A stretch of DNA of 64,000 bases from Brasenia schreberi (taxonomy: Eukaryota; Streptophyta; Magnoliopsida; Nymphaeales; Cabombaceae), in NCBI GenBank assembly GCA_036023115.1, contig JAYKKT010000061.1, forward strand, positions 11,095,001 through 11,159,000. The letters are read 5' to 3'. The notes beneath the pieces were generated by a model. The model was not told the origin of the DNA. It ran no database searches and was given only the letters and a program-made list of their open reading frames with translations. The translations under genes and the position numbers were made by a program. Every line of letters starts with the position of its first letter. Positions within the stretch are counted from its first letter, which is position 1. Below are positions 1 through 12,153 of this stretch, piece by piece.

Positions 1-183
1 AGAAGGTGTGAAAAACTATATGGTAAAAATATTAAAAGAGAAAGAAGCACAAGGAAATAATAAATAATGATCTAGTTTTTCTCGAGTTAACCGAGTACCG
101 GATAGAACTCTATGGAAACAAAGAATGCATGTACTTGACCCCATCTAGTATGGAAAAAGGCTTCATTATTGTTGTAAATTAAT
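1..183 (+). mobile_element. RTE-type LINE, 3' end fragment
   Basis: This is the 3' end of the RTE LINE family that recurs through the window. It carries the family's closing block (a variant of CAAAGAATCCATGTAG, then the CATCTAGTATGG and AAAAGGCTT blocks) and ends in a short TTG-type tail. It is truncated by the window edge and degenerate. Compare 54930-55153 in the full-length copy. Confidence 0.75.
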
Positions 184-572
184 CCTCATATTGTACGAGA
201 TTGATAACATGGAGACTTAGTGTAGGAGAAGACACAGCTCAATAAGAAGTTTATCAACCGGATCCAAATTTTGTGTATGCAGAGACCGATCTGGTTAGAT
301 TCATGGTGCTTGGGACGGGCCCTGCTCTGCCCCGTTGACACCATTAATAAGGATCGTAAACGTCGACCGTCGGTGCAGCATTCAGTCGGTTAGCCATGGG
401 TTTGGACTCTGTTTCACCAGTTATTATCATCATTGATTGACTAGTATAAAGTAATTTCTCAACACGGTCACCGAACTCTCCCTCTCAGTGGGTAACTGAT
501 GGGCATGATCTTTATGATTAATTCCATGGTAAGTGACAGTATTCACGAAACTAATTATACAAAAATGCCTCT

Positions 573-613
<41 letters not shown>

Positions 614-658
614 AATATATATATATGTGTGTAGGTACATATATAGAGAGAGAATGGT
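184..658. other. No gene seen; CT/TA microsatellite at its right end
   Basis: No supported gene. The only structure is a (CT)n tract at about 573-612 passing into TA/TG dinucleotides. That tract forms the left border of the inverted-repeat element that follows. Confidence 0.6.
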
Positions 659-887
659 ATATGCTAGTAAACTAGTAAATTCAAACAAATCTCAACAATC
701 CATCTAAAATCTTAGATGATAATAAATGATTAAGATTTGAATTTAAAAGCAAAAGTATATATACTTTTCGTAGATGTACATTGCTCACATATATACTTTT
801 AACTTTTGAGTTCAAATTTTAACCATCTATCACCTGATCTATCACCTGAAATGAATTGTTGAGATCTATTTGGATTTGCTAGCATAT
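659..887. mobile_element. MITE-like inverted-repeat element bounded by microsatellites (type A)
   Basis: The left end begins ATATGCTAG and continues CAAATCTCAACAATCC. The right end, read on the other strand, begins ATATGCTAG and continues AAATAGATCTCAACAATTC, giving roughly 35 bp of imperfect terminal inverted repeat. The element has no ORF. It lies between a (CT)n/(TA)n tract on the left and (TA)n(TG)n on the right. Related elements occur at 46065-46319, 62230-62418 and 63350-63580. The inverted repeats are seen directly; mobility is inferred. Confidence 0.55.
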
Positions 888-892
888 CTCAT

Positions 893-915
893 TTATATAT
901 GTATATATACATACA

Positions 916-1006
<91 letters not shown>

Positions 1007-1008
1007 AG
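893..1008. repeat. (TA)n(TG)n compound microsatellite
   Basis: Alternating TA from about 921 runs directly into about 20 TG units to about 1005. It separates a type A element from a type B element. Confidence 0.95.
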
Positions 1009-1191
1009 AAAAAGAGAGATTGAATCATGCCCATCACTGACGTTTACTTGTGCTCGAATATTGCTTTTTTGGGATAAGAGAAAATATTTTTCTTAATATT
1101 TTTTTAAAAACTCTTAAAAATTTTAAATTACACTCATACTACCAAAACACAATGGTTGGATATGAATAGGCATGTCTAAGTGGATAGGATT

Positions 1192-1195
<4 letters not shown>
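1009..1195. mobile_element. MITE-like element between microsatellites (type B)
   Basis: Starts with AGAGAGATTGAATCATG. Its right end on the other strand reads ATTGAATCCTATCCACTT. The interior shares the motif around TTACACTCATACTACCA with the element at 14058-14264. It is flanked by (TG)n on the left and (TA)n on the right, and has no coding capacity. Confidence 0.5.

Positions 1196-1244
<49 letters not shown>
1196..1244. repeat. (TA)n microsatellite
   Basis: Uninterrupted alternating TA of about 24 units. The small open frames across it are artefacts. Confidence 0.95.
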
Positions 1245-1246
<2 letters not shown>

Positions 1247-1979
1247 GTGTGTATGTGTGACATATGTGCGTGCGTACAAAACCGATGGTATCTCCTAGGA
1301 CCCTGAGGTGATGGTATGAATGAGGGGTTGAAAGTCAATTTCACACCGTAAATATAACAACTTCAAGATTGGCTCATTTCCTTGCTTTCAATTTGTTCTC
1401 TTCGTTCATCAAATGAGGTATCCGTATAACCCTTCGCATCAATACGAATTATTGAGCAAAACACTTACAGCTTATCTGATTATTTTTAACTGTTCTTGAT
1501 ATTTTCAGCAGCTATTTAAAACTAAGTTCACCAAACAGATGCAGCTAGTGTGCAAGACGCGTATGTGTTAATGGCTTTCACGTAGACGACTAAAAGTAGC
1601 ATGGTATCTGGCCAACTTCTAAATTTTTATTTTGTTTTTGTTGTTCTTTAATTAATTGTTTGTGTGAAAATGTAAAAGCAAGAAAGGCTCGAGAGTCTGC
1701 TCATCAGGTGAATGAAGTCAAGAAGTTGACGGTATGCCATAATCATGAAAAACGCGCACGAGTGGGTGCACTGTAGATAGCTGTAAGCTTTGTATGGTTG
1801 AATAATGTGGGGCTAGATGCTCGTGGGATTGAATTTTTTCAAAAGAAAAGCTTTTGGAGTGTCCCTTTGAGTGAGAAAGTCTCATCAATAAAAAATTCAA
1901 GTGTATATCTCTGCTTGCACTCACACAAACACTATATATATGTGTGTGTGCACGAGTATTGTGTGTGCATGTATGTGTG

Positions 1980-2080
1980 TATATATAATATGTATATATA
2001 TATATATGTATATATGTATATATATGTATATATGTATATATATGTATATATGTATATATGTGTTTATGTATATATATATA
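1980..2080. repeat. TA/TATG-type simple repeat
   Basis: Repeated TATATATG and TATATGTATA units. The predicted frames of Tyr, Ile and His across it are simple-sequence translations, not genes. Confidence 0.9.
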
Positions 2081-2268
2081 GGGAGTGATTGGATCCTGTC
2101 CACCTTTGATACAAATGCACTTATGTCTACCTGTTACTTTAAGGGCATGAGTATAATAAAAATATTTTTTGTACATTTTCAAAACTACTTAATAATTTTA
2201 AAATATGTTTACACCATTCAAAAGCATGAGTATATATGTCCGAGTGGATCCAATTTTTCTGTCTCTCT
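2081..2268. mobile_element. MITE-like element between microsatellites (type B)
   Basis: Left end GGGAGTGATTGGATCCTGTC. The right end on the other strand reads AGAGACAGAAAAATTGGATC, so both ends share ATTGGATCC. A TA-rich simple repeat lies on the left and a short CT tract closes the right end. Same family as 1009-1195 and 14058-14264. Confidence 0.55.
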
Positions 2269-2279
2269 CTAAATATCAT

Positions 2280-3130
2280 CCATGTCAATTTTACTTGAGT
2301 AGATTGTGCATCTCTTCAATCGAATGTTGGAATTGACTTTTTGATTGTCATCTATTTCTTCAATTCGATGTTAGGATTGACATTTATGGTCTACCAACTT
2401 TCAGTTTTGTCTTGCCCCTTAAATGTACGCAATCTATTAACATTTTTGGTTCAACAACTTTCACTTTTGCCTTTTGAATGTATATCATATATCTCTTCAA
2501 TCAAATGTTTGCTTGATATGCATGGTCTAACATGTATGAGAGTTTAGCTTTTGTCTCTTTTTTCTCTCTCTATATATAGAGAGAGAAGGGGGAGAGGGGG
2601 TGGAATTGTACTTTATATGTGTATATATATGTATATATGTGTATGTATGAATGCATATATACACAAGGAGAGAGGAGTTTGTTATACTTTGATGCATGCT
2701 ATATTATCTATGTCAATTGGGATTATTCTATTAAACAAAGGCTACCTTCAAAATGTAAAAGGTGAAAATTTGTAAGTTGTATTTGTACATTTTGTTTTTT
2801 AAAAAATCAACTTGCACCTTGGCCTTTTGAATGGAGACCGTATATATGTTTAGTCGATTGCTGAGATTGACATTTATTGTTTTTAACCACTCTTGCCACT
2901 TGAATGTATGTCATCTATCTCTTCAATCAAATATTGTAATTGATATTTATGGTTTAGCAACTCTCGATCCTCTTGAATATATACCAAAAAACTTGAGATT
3001 ATAACACCATCTATCTCTTCAATCAAATGTTTGACTTGACATGCATGATTTAATATGTAAAAGAGTCTATCTTTGTGCTTCCTCTACATATAGAGAGAGA
3101 AAGAAAGAGAGGGAAGATGCCATTCAAAAT
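2280..3130. repeat. Imperfect direct repeats (CTCTTCAATCAAATGTT unit)
   Basis: A unit centred on ATCTCTTCAATCAAATGTT, TTGACATTTATGG and CTTTTGAATGTAT recurs several times at 2300-2540 and again at 2820-3070. Each block ends in TATATAGAGAGAGA (about 2572 and 3089). This looks like a diverged duplication of about 560 bp pitch made of shorter internal repeats. No gene is supported. Confidence 0.6.
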
Positions 3131-4660
3131 ATATATATATAAAAGCAGCCCATGTTTGAGGAACATGGGCGTCCATGTTTCTGACATGGGGGGGCGATTT
3201 GGTTAATTTAGAAATTTATTTGATTGGACTGGGATCCGGCCACCAGAATGGGGCCCCATCTTGATGACGACAGGACCTACTCCTTTTGTTATCAAAAGGA
3301 CGTGCACTTTGGTATGTGTTGAATATGTGGGTCGGGCTCTCTTTCTCTTTATTTGACTAATTCTCTTGATGATTAACTTATAAGCAAGTTTTAGGTCAAT
3401 GCTTCATTTGCTTTAAATTTAAGCTTTTAACAAGTCCAGGCACTAAGATCATCTTTAAGTTGACCCTGTGGAGCACAACGCAATTTGGGATGTAGCATAT
3501 CTTATGTTCAAACTTTGATGCATTTCTCTAAATGAGAGCTTGTGACTTCTAAGTGAGGCCTAAATCATAAATTAGTTATTATATGTGGCTTAAGAATTTT
3601 GTGCTTAAAACTGTAAGTCTAAAAATTTTGGGGCCTAAACAATTGGGTATTATGAGAATGCCCTAAAATTTTTGGACTGAAAAAATTGTGTTATTTTTCG
3701 GAACCTACAAATATAAAGAGTTTAAAATTCGAGCGTTAACTTAGGGTGTCTTTTATTGATAGTGCTTGGCATTAGAACTGCAGTCCTAGACTCATATGAG
3801 TTTGTAACTATGGTTTTGAGGAACTATAGTTCTTGATTTATTAATAAAATTGATGCTTGAATTATTATGGGAGAATAGATAGCAATATCAGAAAGGAGGA
3901 GGCACTTGTGCTTTATTGCAAAGCCCTTAAGTCCAGTTCCTTTAACCCACCTCTTTCATGGTGTTCGTGATATTTTTCATTCAAATTGGGCTTATGAAAC
4001 TAAATTTTCATATCAACGATGGGCTCTACATTTGATGCACAATAAAACTTAGAATTAGAAGAACCAATAATCAATATTCAATTATCTTAAAAACATGAAC
4101 AAAAAGTTAAAAAACACCCCACAAAAGTTGTTCAACATCAATATTCGTCCCAAAGTTCAACTTCATATCAATGGCTATATCAAATAACAGGAAAAATATC
4201 AAGTTTTCAATGGAAGGGGATACCCTATGGCCAGGTATGTCCAACTTGAAACCGAACCGAGTTAGGAACTGGTCAAATCCCAAATCAGAACCAATCACAC
4301 AGTTTGGTTCTGTTTTCATCTTTTGAAATCAAAACCTGTGAAGAGGAACTGGGCTCATCCTAATTTGGTTCCGGTTCTTGGTGGTTTGGAACTAAAAGAC
4401 ACAGCTCCAGTGGCATCCTGAACCCAACCGTGGTCCGCCCTGCCGACATGTTGTGTGACTTCAGTAGGGAATTAGCTCCATAAGCATTCAAGTTGAAGGA
4501 GGTCAGGAGTTCGATAGTTGAAGTGTGCACCACTTGCCGTCTAGTTGGCACACACCCAAATAGATGGGAGGACATAAATAACATGTATATTCAACTAAAC
4601 AAGCCTATACAATCTGAGCTACACTCACAACTCTTCACACTCATTTGGTTCATTTAGCTT
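3131..4660. other. Intergenic; GGTTC/GAACC-rich repeat relic
   Basis: No gene is supported. About 4230-4400 carries many GAACC and GGTTC words, a composition shared with 6080-6200, 14750-14960, 42260-42600 and 44690-45090. At the last of these it lies inside an hAT-like element. Confidence 0.4.
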
Positions 4661-4681
4661 GATGAAATGTTCGATCGCAAA

Positions 4682-4803
4682 ACTCTGCCCATGTAAGGGA
4701 TCACCCTTGCATGGCTATGATAGGGCTTTGTGGAAATAAAGAATCCATGTAACTGATCCCATCTAGTATAGAAAAATGCTTAGTTGTTGTTGTTTGTTGT
4801 TGT
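4682..4803 (+). mobile_element. RTE mini-element: family 5' end joined to 3' end
   Basis: Begins ACTCTGCCCATGTAAGGGAT, the same 5' start as the long RTE copies at 9722, 27762 and 51947. After about 35 bp it passes straight into the family 3' end (GATAGGGCTTTGTGGAAA, then the CATCTAGTATAG block) and a TTG tail. All endonuclease and RT sequence is missing. Imperfect target duplications flank it: AAATGTTCGATCGCAAAAC at 4665-4683 and AAATGCTCGATCATAAAC at 4804-4821. The duplication implies insertion as a unit by target-primed reverse transcription, not later deletion by unequal exchange. Confidence 0.7.
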
Positions 4804-4819
4804 AAATGCTCGATCATAA

Positions 4820-7146
4820 ACTTCGTTAGTTTTAGATATTAAACTATAATCCAAGTTGTTAAATTATTTTCTTTCTTCTCACCGACACGAAACCTATCCT
4901 GATTGGTGGAAGGCGGCACAGTTCTCCAAGCTTGGAAGGCCACTCGAAAGCACCTTGAAGTTGAACGACAAGAGTTCGACACCCGGGGGCATGCACATCT
5001 GGTTTAGGGTCCGGAGAGCTCTAGCTTGCAAATAGGAAAAACTAAGACTGTTCTTGTCTTGGTTTGTACTTGAATATTATATCCACAACCCATTACAGGA
5101 AGTTTTATCTTAGTTGAGTGGCTTCTCAAGCTTGATCCCTTGGATACATTGCTTATTTGATTTTTACCAAATAAGGGGCGTGTTTGATTACAAGGCCGGA
5201 CCTGCAGCAGGCCCAGTTCCAGCACAAAAGTTTACATGATGTTATGCCTTTTAATGCATGCAAGGCACCCGTTTGATTATACCGGGAACTAGCCCTACAG
5301 TTCCAGTTCCATACACCACCACATCATAATCGAATACCCACTAGATGCACCCTGAACTGAAGCTTTATCGGTCGAGGGCACATAAGTCACAGCTCGACAT
5401 GGCCGTTCAGAGTTTGGGAGAGGGCTCCTTGTCATAAGAAGAGAAAACTTTGCTAAATATTCAAGGGAGGAAAAGTTGTACAACTTAAAGTAGGCAAGTG
5501 CTTAAGCTTCATGTTAACTTGGTGTAGCTCCACCCTCGGCCGCCAAATCGTTCGAGCCAGTGGGTTCAAGTAGAAAAGATAAAAGAAACAAAAGTAAAGG
5601 AGAAAAAAAAAATATGACACTTGGTTTGAGAGAAACCAACAGAACAAATCAGCCTTGCTTTATGTAGGTAGGGTTTGGCTTCCATCACCTTCATTTACAT
5701 CTATCATTCAAAAATGACAAAGATGGGGAATATCCTTGAAAATGTTTCAATTTTAAAGTTTATTTACAAGTCGTGAGAGGATATGTAGAGGGTTTTATAT
5801 TTCAGATGAGCAGTTGGTCATTTTTTTTTATACACAGAAAGTTACTGTCGAAACTGAATTTATTTTGGCCTTCACTAGACTCTGCTATAAAAGGGCAGTC
5901 CCTTTGTTTTCCTTATCTGTGCATTATGTATGTGGAGGGGTCTTACAGGGGCAAATACCCCACTCTAAAAACTCAACTCTGGCGTAAAATTCAGATAATG
6001 AAGTGAAATGTAACTCACGGCTGACGTCGTGTGCAGTAGTAATCCAGAGCCCATGGCATACAGACATGGTTGGTTCCAAACCGGCTCAGCAGTTCCAACC
6101 TGAACTAAACCGTGCCAGGAACTGGACTCAAACAAGTAAAACTTGATTCGTGAACGGGTACCACCAGGTTTGGTTCCTATTTCACCTTCAATGAAACAGG
6201 AACCAAGTGAAGGATACAAATAAATTATTACATTGTTAAAGAAGTAATCTTAGAGGTTGGAGAGAAAAATATTGTGTAGGTGGTCACAGATAATGCAACA
6301 ATTTATGTTTATGTTGTTGTTGGTAGAATGTTGATGGCTGAATTTAATCATTTTGGACACCATGTGATGCACACTGTATAGATTTGATACTTGAAGATAT
6401 TAGGGAGACAAATAAATTAAAAAGTAATCTTTAGCGGGACAAAGGAGCTAGTGACGTTTCAGTATAGCTACTGGTTCCATGTAACTTTTTCTCAAATTTC
6501 AAAAAAATTAATAGATTTTTGTATTTCGAACATTTTAAGCCTCAAAACAAAACTGGCAGTTCTGGAACCAAATAAATCTTTATCATTGTTTGTATTTCTT
6601 CAGCCATTGTTTTACGCATATATTTCAAATTCCCTATGGTCGGATGAGGTCATGCTTAGTATTGACTCTAATCCAACCATACGGTCCCAATAGGGAATGT
6701 GAGTGGTGCTTCCCAAATATGTTCTAGTCAGATTTGGGTCTGGATTAGGATTAGAGATTAAAGGACACCAAATCCATTCACTTTTATGGGAAATCTCGAA
6801 CCGGAACATCCATGGGTTCCTAATTACGGATTGAATTCATTAATCTCAAACAATGCAAAAGCTGTTCAAGGACTCAAAAAATGGCCCATGGTGGAAACCA
6901 TGGGTTATGAGTAGTTATGAGTAAAGATGCTGCTCAATATGGTAGATTGATTGCTAGAGCTTTGCTTAGAGGCTTGTTCAAATGCCTAAACCATGTTAAG
7001 AGAATCTCCATCATATAATTTTGTGTTAGTATAATACGAACTCTTTTCTAGCACTAGTAATTAGTCCCATTATGGTTGATATGCTAAGTGTTAGGAAGTT
7101 AATCATCAAGACTTGCGAAAGATGTCTATAGCAGAAACGAAAATGT

Positions 7147-7148
<2 letters not shown>
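4820..7148. other. Intergenic, no gene recognised
   Basis: Several short open frames of 60-84 codons lie on both strands. None has recognisable domains, splice structure or codon bias. GAACC-rich relics occur at about 6080-6200. I see nothing that supports a gene. Confidence 0.45.

Positions 7149-7210
<62 letters not shown>
7149..7210. repeat. (TA)n microsatellite
   Basis: About 31 uninterrupted TA units. It abuts an RTE fragment whose sequence begins immediately downstream. Confidence 0.95.
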
Positions 7211-7213
<3 letters not shown>

Positions 7214-7650
7214 TATTCAAGGAAAGGTCGTATTGGTAATGAGGTTATTAAAGACAAATTGAGAATTGTATCAATAGATGACAAAATGAGAGAAAATTGT
7301 TTAAGATGGTTACCTAAAAAAAGTTTTACTAAGAAAGGTTAAAAAAAACTACAAAAATATTATAAAAAAATAATAAAGAATGATCTAGTTTATTTTGAGT
7401 TAAGTGTTGATATGACATAGAATGTCCTGTTGTCATAATGATTTGTCAAACTCTACTACCGGTACCCTGTACTCTAAAACTTTCTCTACATCGTCGGCCT
7501 AAATTGTCATTCTCTTTCAAACTTGTGAAGAGCTTATCACGTTCCTTCCATTTGTAGCATCAACCGACTCAAATGTTACACAAACAAAGAAAATCCATGT
7601 TGTGGACCACATCTAATATGAAAGAAGGCTTCGTTGTTGTTTTGTTATAA
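7211..7650 (+). mobile_element. RTE-type LINE, degenerate 3' fragment
   Basis: Matches the family 3' region from AATGAGGTTATTA and GATGACAAAATGAGAGAA through TAAAGAATGATCTAG to the end block near 7575-7645 and a TTG-rich tail. A stretch of unrelated or strongly decayed sequence (about 7420-7570) interrupts it. Confidence 0.65.
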
Positions 7651-8582
7651 TATAAATTCTTTTCTCTAATAACTTAATTATGGATCAAATATTTCCTTGT
7701 ATAATAATTACATCCATTTCAAATTCTTTAAGACATATTGCGATGTGACAGCCCAACACTTAGCATCATAAAAGATTTATTGGTCCTAGTGCTAGATTGT
7801 GTGTTTTAATCATCAATTAAAAAGATTATGAGGTTAAAGTTCGAATAACAAAACCCTTTGTGGAAGATCAGCACGCAATGTATAATATGTCATCAATACA
7901 ATAAGAATATGGTATTAAAATCACTAACCCTTTTCTTTGGTACAATTAGAAGGCTGTGTCGAACTTCATGACCTTGAACTTGTGGGTCAACCCCTGGCTA
8001 AGGGGAGTTATTACTGGTTGTATATCACTATCCAGTACCACGTCCTTTTTAACTGATACATGTGTGGTATAAGGTCAACATCCTTTTGACCCGAGGTAAT
8101 TTAACTTGCGAAAGAGGCAGTCTAGAAGACATGTCAATTTCTCGCATCATCATATTAGTAATACTATTAATTTGTTCTTGTATTTTAATGTAAATATGAA
8201 TAATTTGAAGGCAAATCCATAGCTCACCTGGCTTTGGGGCTCAACTCACAAGTTGCAGGTCACGAGTTTGATACGGGAAGCGAGCACAAGACCATCTCTT
8301 GTCAATTAGAGACCCATGGAAAGTAAGGTTGAGCCTGTTGTGTACGTAGTGTGTAATTGCTAAACAACCTTCATTACCATCGCCGTTCTTGTTGCTGATA
8401 TGGAGGATGGGATGCAACGTCTTTGACAGTACGCTTGATGGGTCGCATCACTTTGAGTTGGTGCAGTTGACGCTTACCCAACCCAACTTTTTAATCGGGT
8501 CCATTTTGAGGACCCAAGTTCTGGTTATGTGTGCATAAACCTGACTTTTTAATCAGGTTTATTTTGAAAAGCAATGAGTGAA

Positions 8583-8628
<46 letters not shown>

Positions 8629-9708
8629 AAGAATGATAAAATACTTTAAACCTTAATGGATGATCAAAAAAGTCATAAACAAGGTGTCGTGTTATCACAT
8701 GAATCATATCATTTAAGCAATCCATCATGTGATAAAGATGACACCAACTTTCATCAAGAACAATCAACGAGCTAAGATTCGAGAGTATATACCAGTGGTG
8801 TACTTTATCATTTCTTATATATATATATATATATATAAAGCGGAATACAGGCCACAGGAAATGGTGCACAATAGTACTACTTGAACTGTCCGACACCACC
8901 TACTTATACCCCACTCATTTTGAGAGACCAATCACCACTAAGTCTCGATGTATAAATACATAGTTTGAAGGTGGTGGCGTGGCAGCTGACATTATGACAG
9001 CTGCTAATGCTGGAAAGCAGCGGAGGAAGGTGGCAGTACGGGCCAAATAAACAAGCATCTTGAAAGTGTACAGTTTTCATGTTCCATGTAAAGCATTTTC
9101 TGATGAAAGTGAGAAGGATGAAACAAGCATGTTCTTGAGAAACTGGAAGGAAAGAGAGAAGGAGCAAACCTGAGCCTCGTCTACTCTTATTGTATTGACT
9201 ACATTAATGCAATCTAAAAGCTCTACAATCTGAATTTTCTTGCAAAGAAAATAGACATGTTTGTTTAATCAACGTGGCTGCCCAAGTTATACATGAGAAT
9301 TTTCACATCTAATGGCTGTTCGTTCAATTCTTTCAAAGTAAATATGTCCTTTTCCTCAAGAGTCTCCTTTCCGTTGCACCATCTTAGCTAAAACCAATTC
9401 AATCAGAGAGTTCAACTGAAGTTAATTGGCAAGGATGCTAGAGCTAGCACATAGCCACCGTCAGTACGATACTTCAGCTTTACTAAATCTGATAGTGACT
9501 GATATAACTGGGTAGTGACGGGCTAGCATCTACCACTTACTCCTGAATTGAATAGCTTTTTTTATTATAATGGGGACGTGGAAACTACGTTTGTGGTATC
9601 AAAGTCACGACCTTCATCTTGTGAGTCAAGTTCCCTACACGTGAGATAACCTATGAGTGCTTTTCCTTTTAATTATGATGGAAAAAAAGTTGTTATTTTA
9701 TCTAAACA
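7651..9708. other. Intergenic; two TA microsatellites, no gene
   Basis: TA microsatellites occur at 8585-8624 and 8816-8836. About 8222-8290 has weak tRNA-like A and B box resemblance (AGCTCACCTGG, then CACGAGTTTGATAC). No coding gene is supported. Confidence 0.45.
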
Positions 9709-9721
9709 TATACTGTTTAAT

Positions 9722-12140
9722 AACTTCGCCCATGTAAGGGAAGGTCCCAAGCCCTAATAAGGGAGGAGGGTTGTATTAGGCTTTCGACAGCCAACGTAAA
9801 ACTTTGTCGGATTTTATACCATGGATTACACAAATTATAAGCATTGCGTTAGAGCGTCCCCACCTACCGACGCGCTGCAGAGCTCGAATGCAGTGAAAAG
9901 TAAGGACCACTACATTTTCACCCGAATGTAGTGAATCAATTGTAGAGAAGGCTCCCACATCATAAATAGGTATGGATAAAGAAGTTAATCCTGCTACATT
10001 GTAGCCTAAATGTAGTGAATAAATTACAGAGAGGGTCTCCTCATTTTCAATATGGACGGATGCGGGGGTAAGAAAGTTAGTCCTAGATAATAAGATTCGT
10101 ATTGGTTCTTGAAATATTGGAACATTGTCCGGTAAGCTAATGGAGGTGGTAGATACTATGATTCGGAGAAAGATTCATATTTTATGTTTACAAGAGACAA
10201 AATGGGTTGGAGAAAAAGCAAAGGAGATTGAGGATATAAGTTTTAATTTATAGTACTCAGGTAAGGAAAATGCTCAAAACAGAGTTGGTATTATCATAAA
10301 TAAAGATTTAAAGGATAATGTAGTAGACATATAATGATATGGTGACTGAATCATGACATTAAAATTAGTGTTAGGAGCAGAGGTTTTGAATATAGTTTGT
10401 ACTTACGCACCCCAAGTAGGACTAGAAGATAATATAAAAACGGCTTTTTGGGAAAAGTTAGATAAGGTGATTCAAAGAATTCCACAAAGGGAGATGATTC
10501 GTTTAGGAGGAGACTTAAATGAACATGTCGGTAAAGAGGCATTAATATATCAAGGTATTCATGGAAACTTTGATTTTGGGGATATAAACAAGGAATGTAG
10601 GGAGATTTTAAATTTTGTTATAGAATTTGATCTCTTTATAGTCAATACAATCTTCAAAAAATGTGATGAACATTTAATTACTTATAAGAGTGGCTTATCA
10701 CAAACACAAATTGATTACTTTATTTGTACAAAAAAAGATAGAGCGTGTTGTAAAGATTGCAAGGTAATTCCAGGCGAAAGCTTAACCACCCAACATCGAC
10801 TTTTAGTTCTCAATTTACAAATAAAAAATAGACAATGAAAAAGTGCATCGAGTTAATTGACTAAATTATGGAACCTCAAAAGTTAGATATATTTAAACAG
10901 AAAGTTCTTCAAGGAGATGCTTGGAATTATGTTGGTACACCTTCTAATATCTTGAACCATATGGCTATACATATTATGAAAGTGGCAAAAGATGTGTGAG
11001 GCGAATCTAAGGGAGGTGTACCGGCACAAAAAGAAGCTTGGTAGTGGAGTGAAGTAGTGCAAAATAAAATCAAGGCAAAGAGGACATGTTACGAATTACA
11101 TTATGCTAAGAAAACTAGTGAAACTTTAGAGGCTTGTAAGAAAGTAAAAAAGGAAGCGAAAAAGGCGGTCAGTAAAGTAAAAGGTAAAATTTGAGAGGAT
11201 TTATATAAAAAACTTAACTCAAAAGAGGTTAAAAGAGATATTTTTAGGATAACTAGGACTAGAGATAAAAAACTAAAGATCTTAATTCTGTTAGATGCAT
11301 CAAAGACGAGGATGAAAAAATTCTAGTGGAGGGGTATGCTATTTGAAGATGACATTGTGTTAGTGAAGGGCTTTAAGAAAAAAGTTAATAGAAAATTGGA
11401 ACTATGGAGAAAAACATTAGAGAGTAAAGGCTTCCGACTTAGTAGAATAAAGAGAGAATATATGGAATGTAAGTTTAATCATTTGGTTACTTCAAAGGAC
11501 ATAGAAATTAAAATTGGCACACATTGCATCCCCAAAAGGAAAGTTTTAAATACTTAGGATCAATTTTTAGAGTGATGGAAGAATTAATGGAGATGTTACT
11601 CATAAAATTAATGATGGTTGGTTTAAATGGCAAGGAGCGTCAAGTATTTTTTGTGATAAGAAGATACCATTAAAGTTAAAAGGTAAATATTATAGAGCAG
11701 CAATTAGACCTGCCATGTTTTATGGTTATGAGTGTTGGGTAGTTAATCATCAACATGTACAAAAGATGTTTGTGACAGAAATGAAGATGTTGAGATGGAT
11801 GAGTGATCATACAAGAAAAGACCATATACATAATGAGGTTATTAGAAATAAATTATGTGTGGCACTGATAGATGATAAAATGAGAGAATATCATTTAAGG
11901 TGGTTTGGACATATAGAAAGATATCAAAAAAAGAACCTATAAGAAGGTATGAAAAATTAGATTTTGAAAGTATTAAAAGAGGTAGAAGACAACCACAAAA
12001 GTGTTGGAAAGAAACAATAAAGAATGATCTAGATTATTGTGAGTTAACTGCAAACATGGCTCATGATAGGGCTCTGTGGAAACAAAGAATCCATGTAGTC
12101 AACCCCGTCTAGTATGGGAAAAAGCTTAGTTGTTGTTGTA
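9722..12140 (+). mobile_element. RTE-type LINE with internal deletion of the RT core
   Basis: The 5' leader (from CTTCGCCCATGTAAGG) is shared with two other copies. The apurinic-endonuclease region is still partly open at 10353-10838, with readable [18 protein letters not shown] and SQTQIDYF motifs. Near 11330 the sequence jumps to the FEDDIVLV region, so about 0.8 kb of reverse transcriptase present in the 51947-55153 copy is missing. The 3' part continues to GTATGGGAAAAAGCTTAG and a TTG tail. Target duplications flank it: TATACTGTTTAAT at 9709-9721 and TATAGTGTTTAAT at 12141-12153, one mismatch. Stop codons break the frames, so it is not autonomous. Confidence 0.85.
10353..10838 (+). pseudogene. 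RTE endonuclease fragment (decayed ORF)
   Basis: 161 codons remain open from the middle to the end of the APE-like endonuclease domain of an RTE polyprotein. Visible are the segment around YAPQVGLED, the GGDLNEHVG block containing an active-site Asp/Asn pair, and SQTQIDYF near the end. The upstream catalytic region (QETKWVGE, about 10193-10220) is in another frame and the RT is deleted. The family enzyme would nick target DNA to prime reverse transcription; this copy cannot encode a whole protein. Confidence 0.8.
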
Positions 12141-12153
12141 TATAGTGTTTAAT

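Noticed and set aside
899..1096. Open frame of Tyr/Ile and Val/Cys runs
   Set aside because: It is the translation of a (TA)n(TG)n microsatellite; the same applies to the frames at 1718-2272, 7026-7220, 26281-26601 and 62272-62576.
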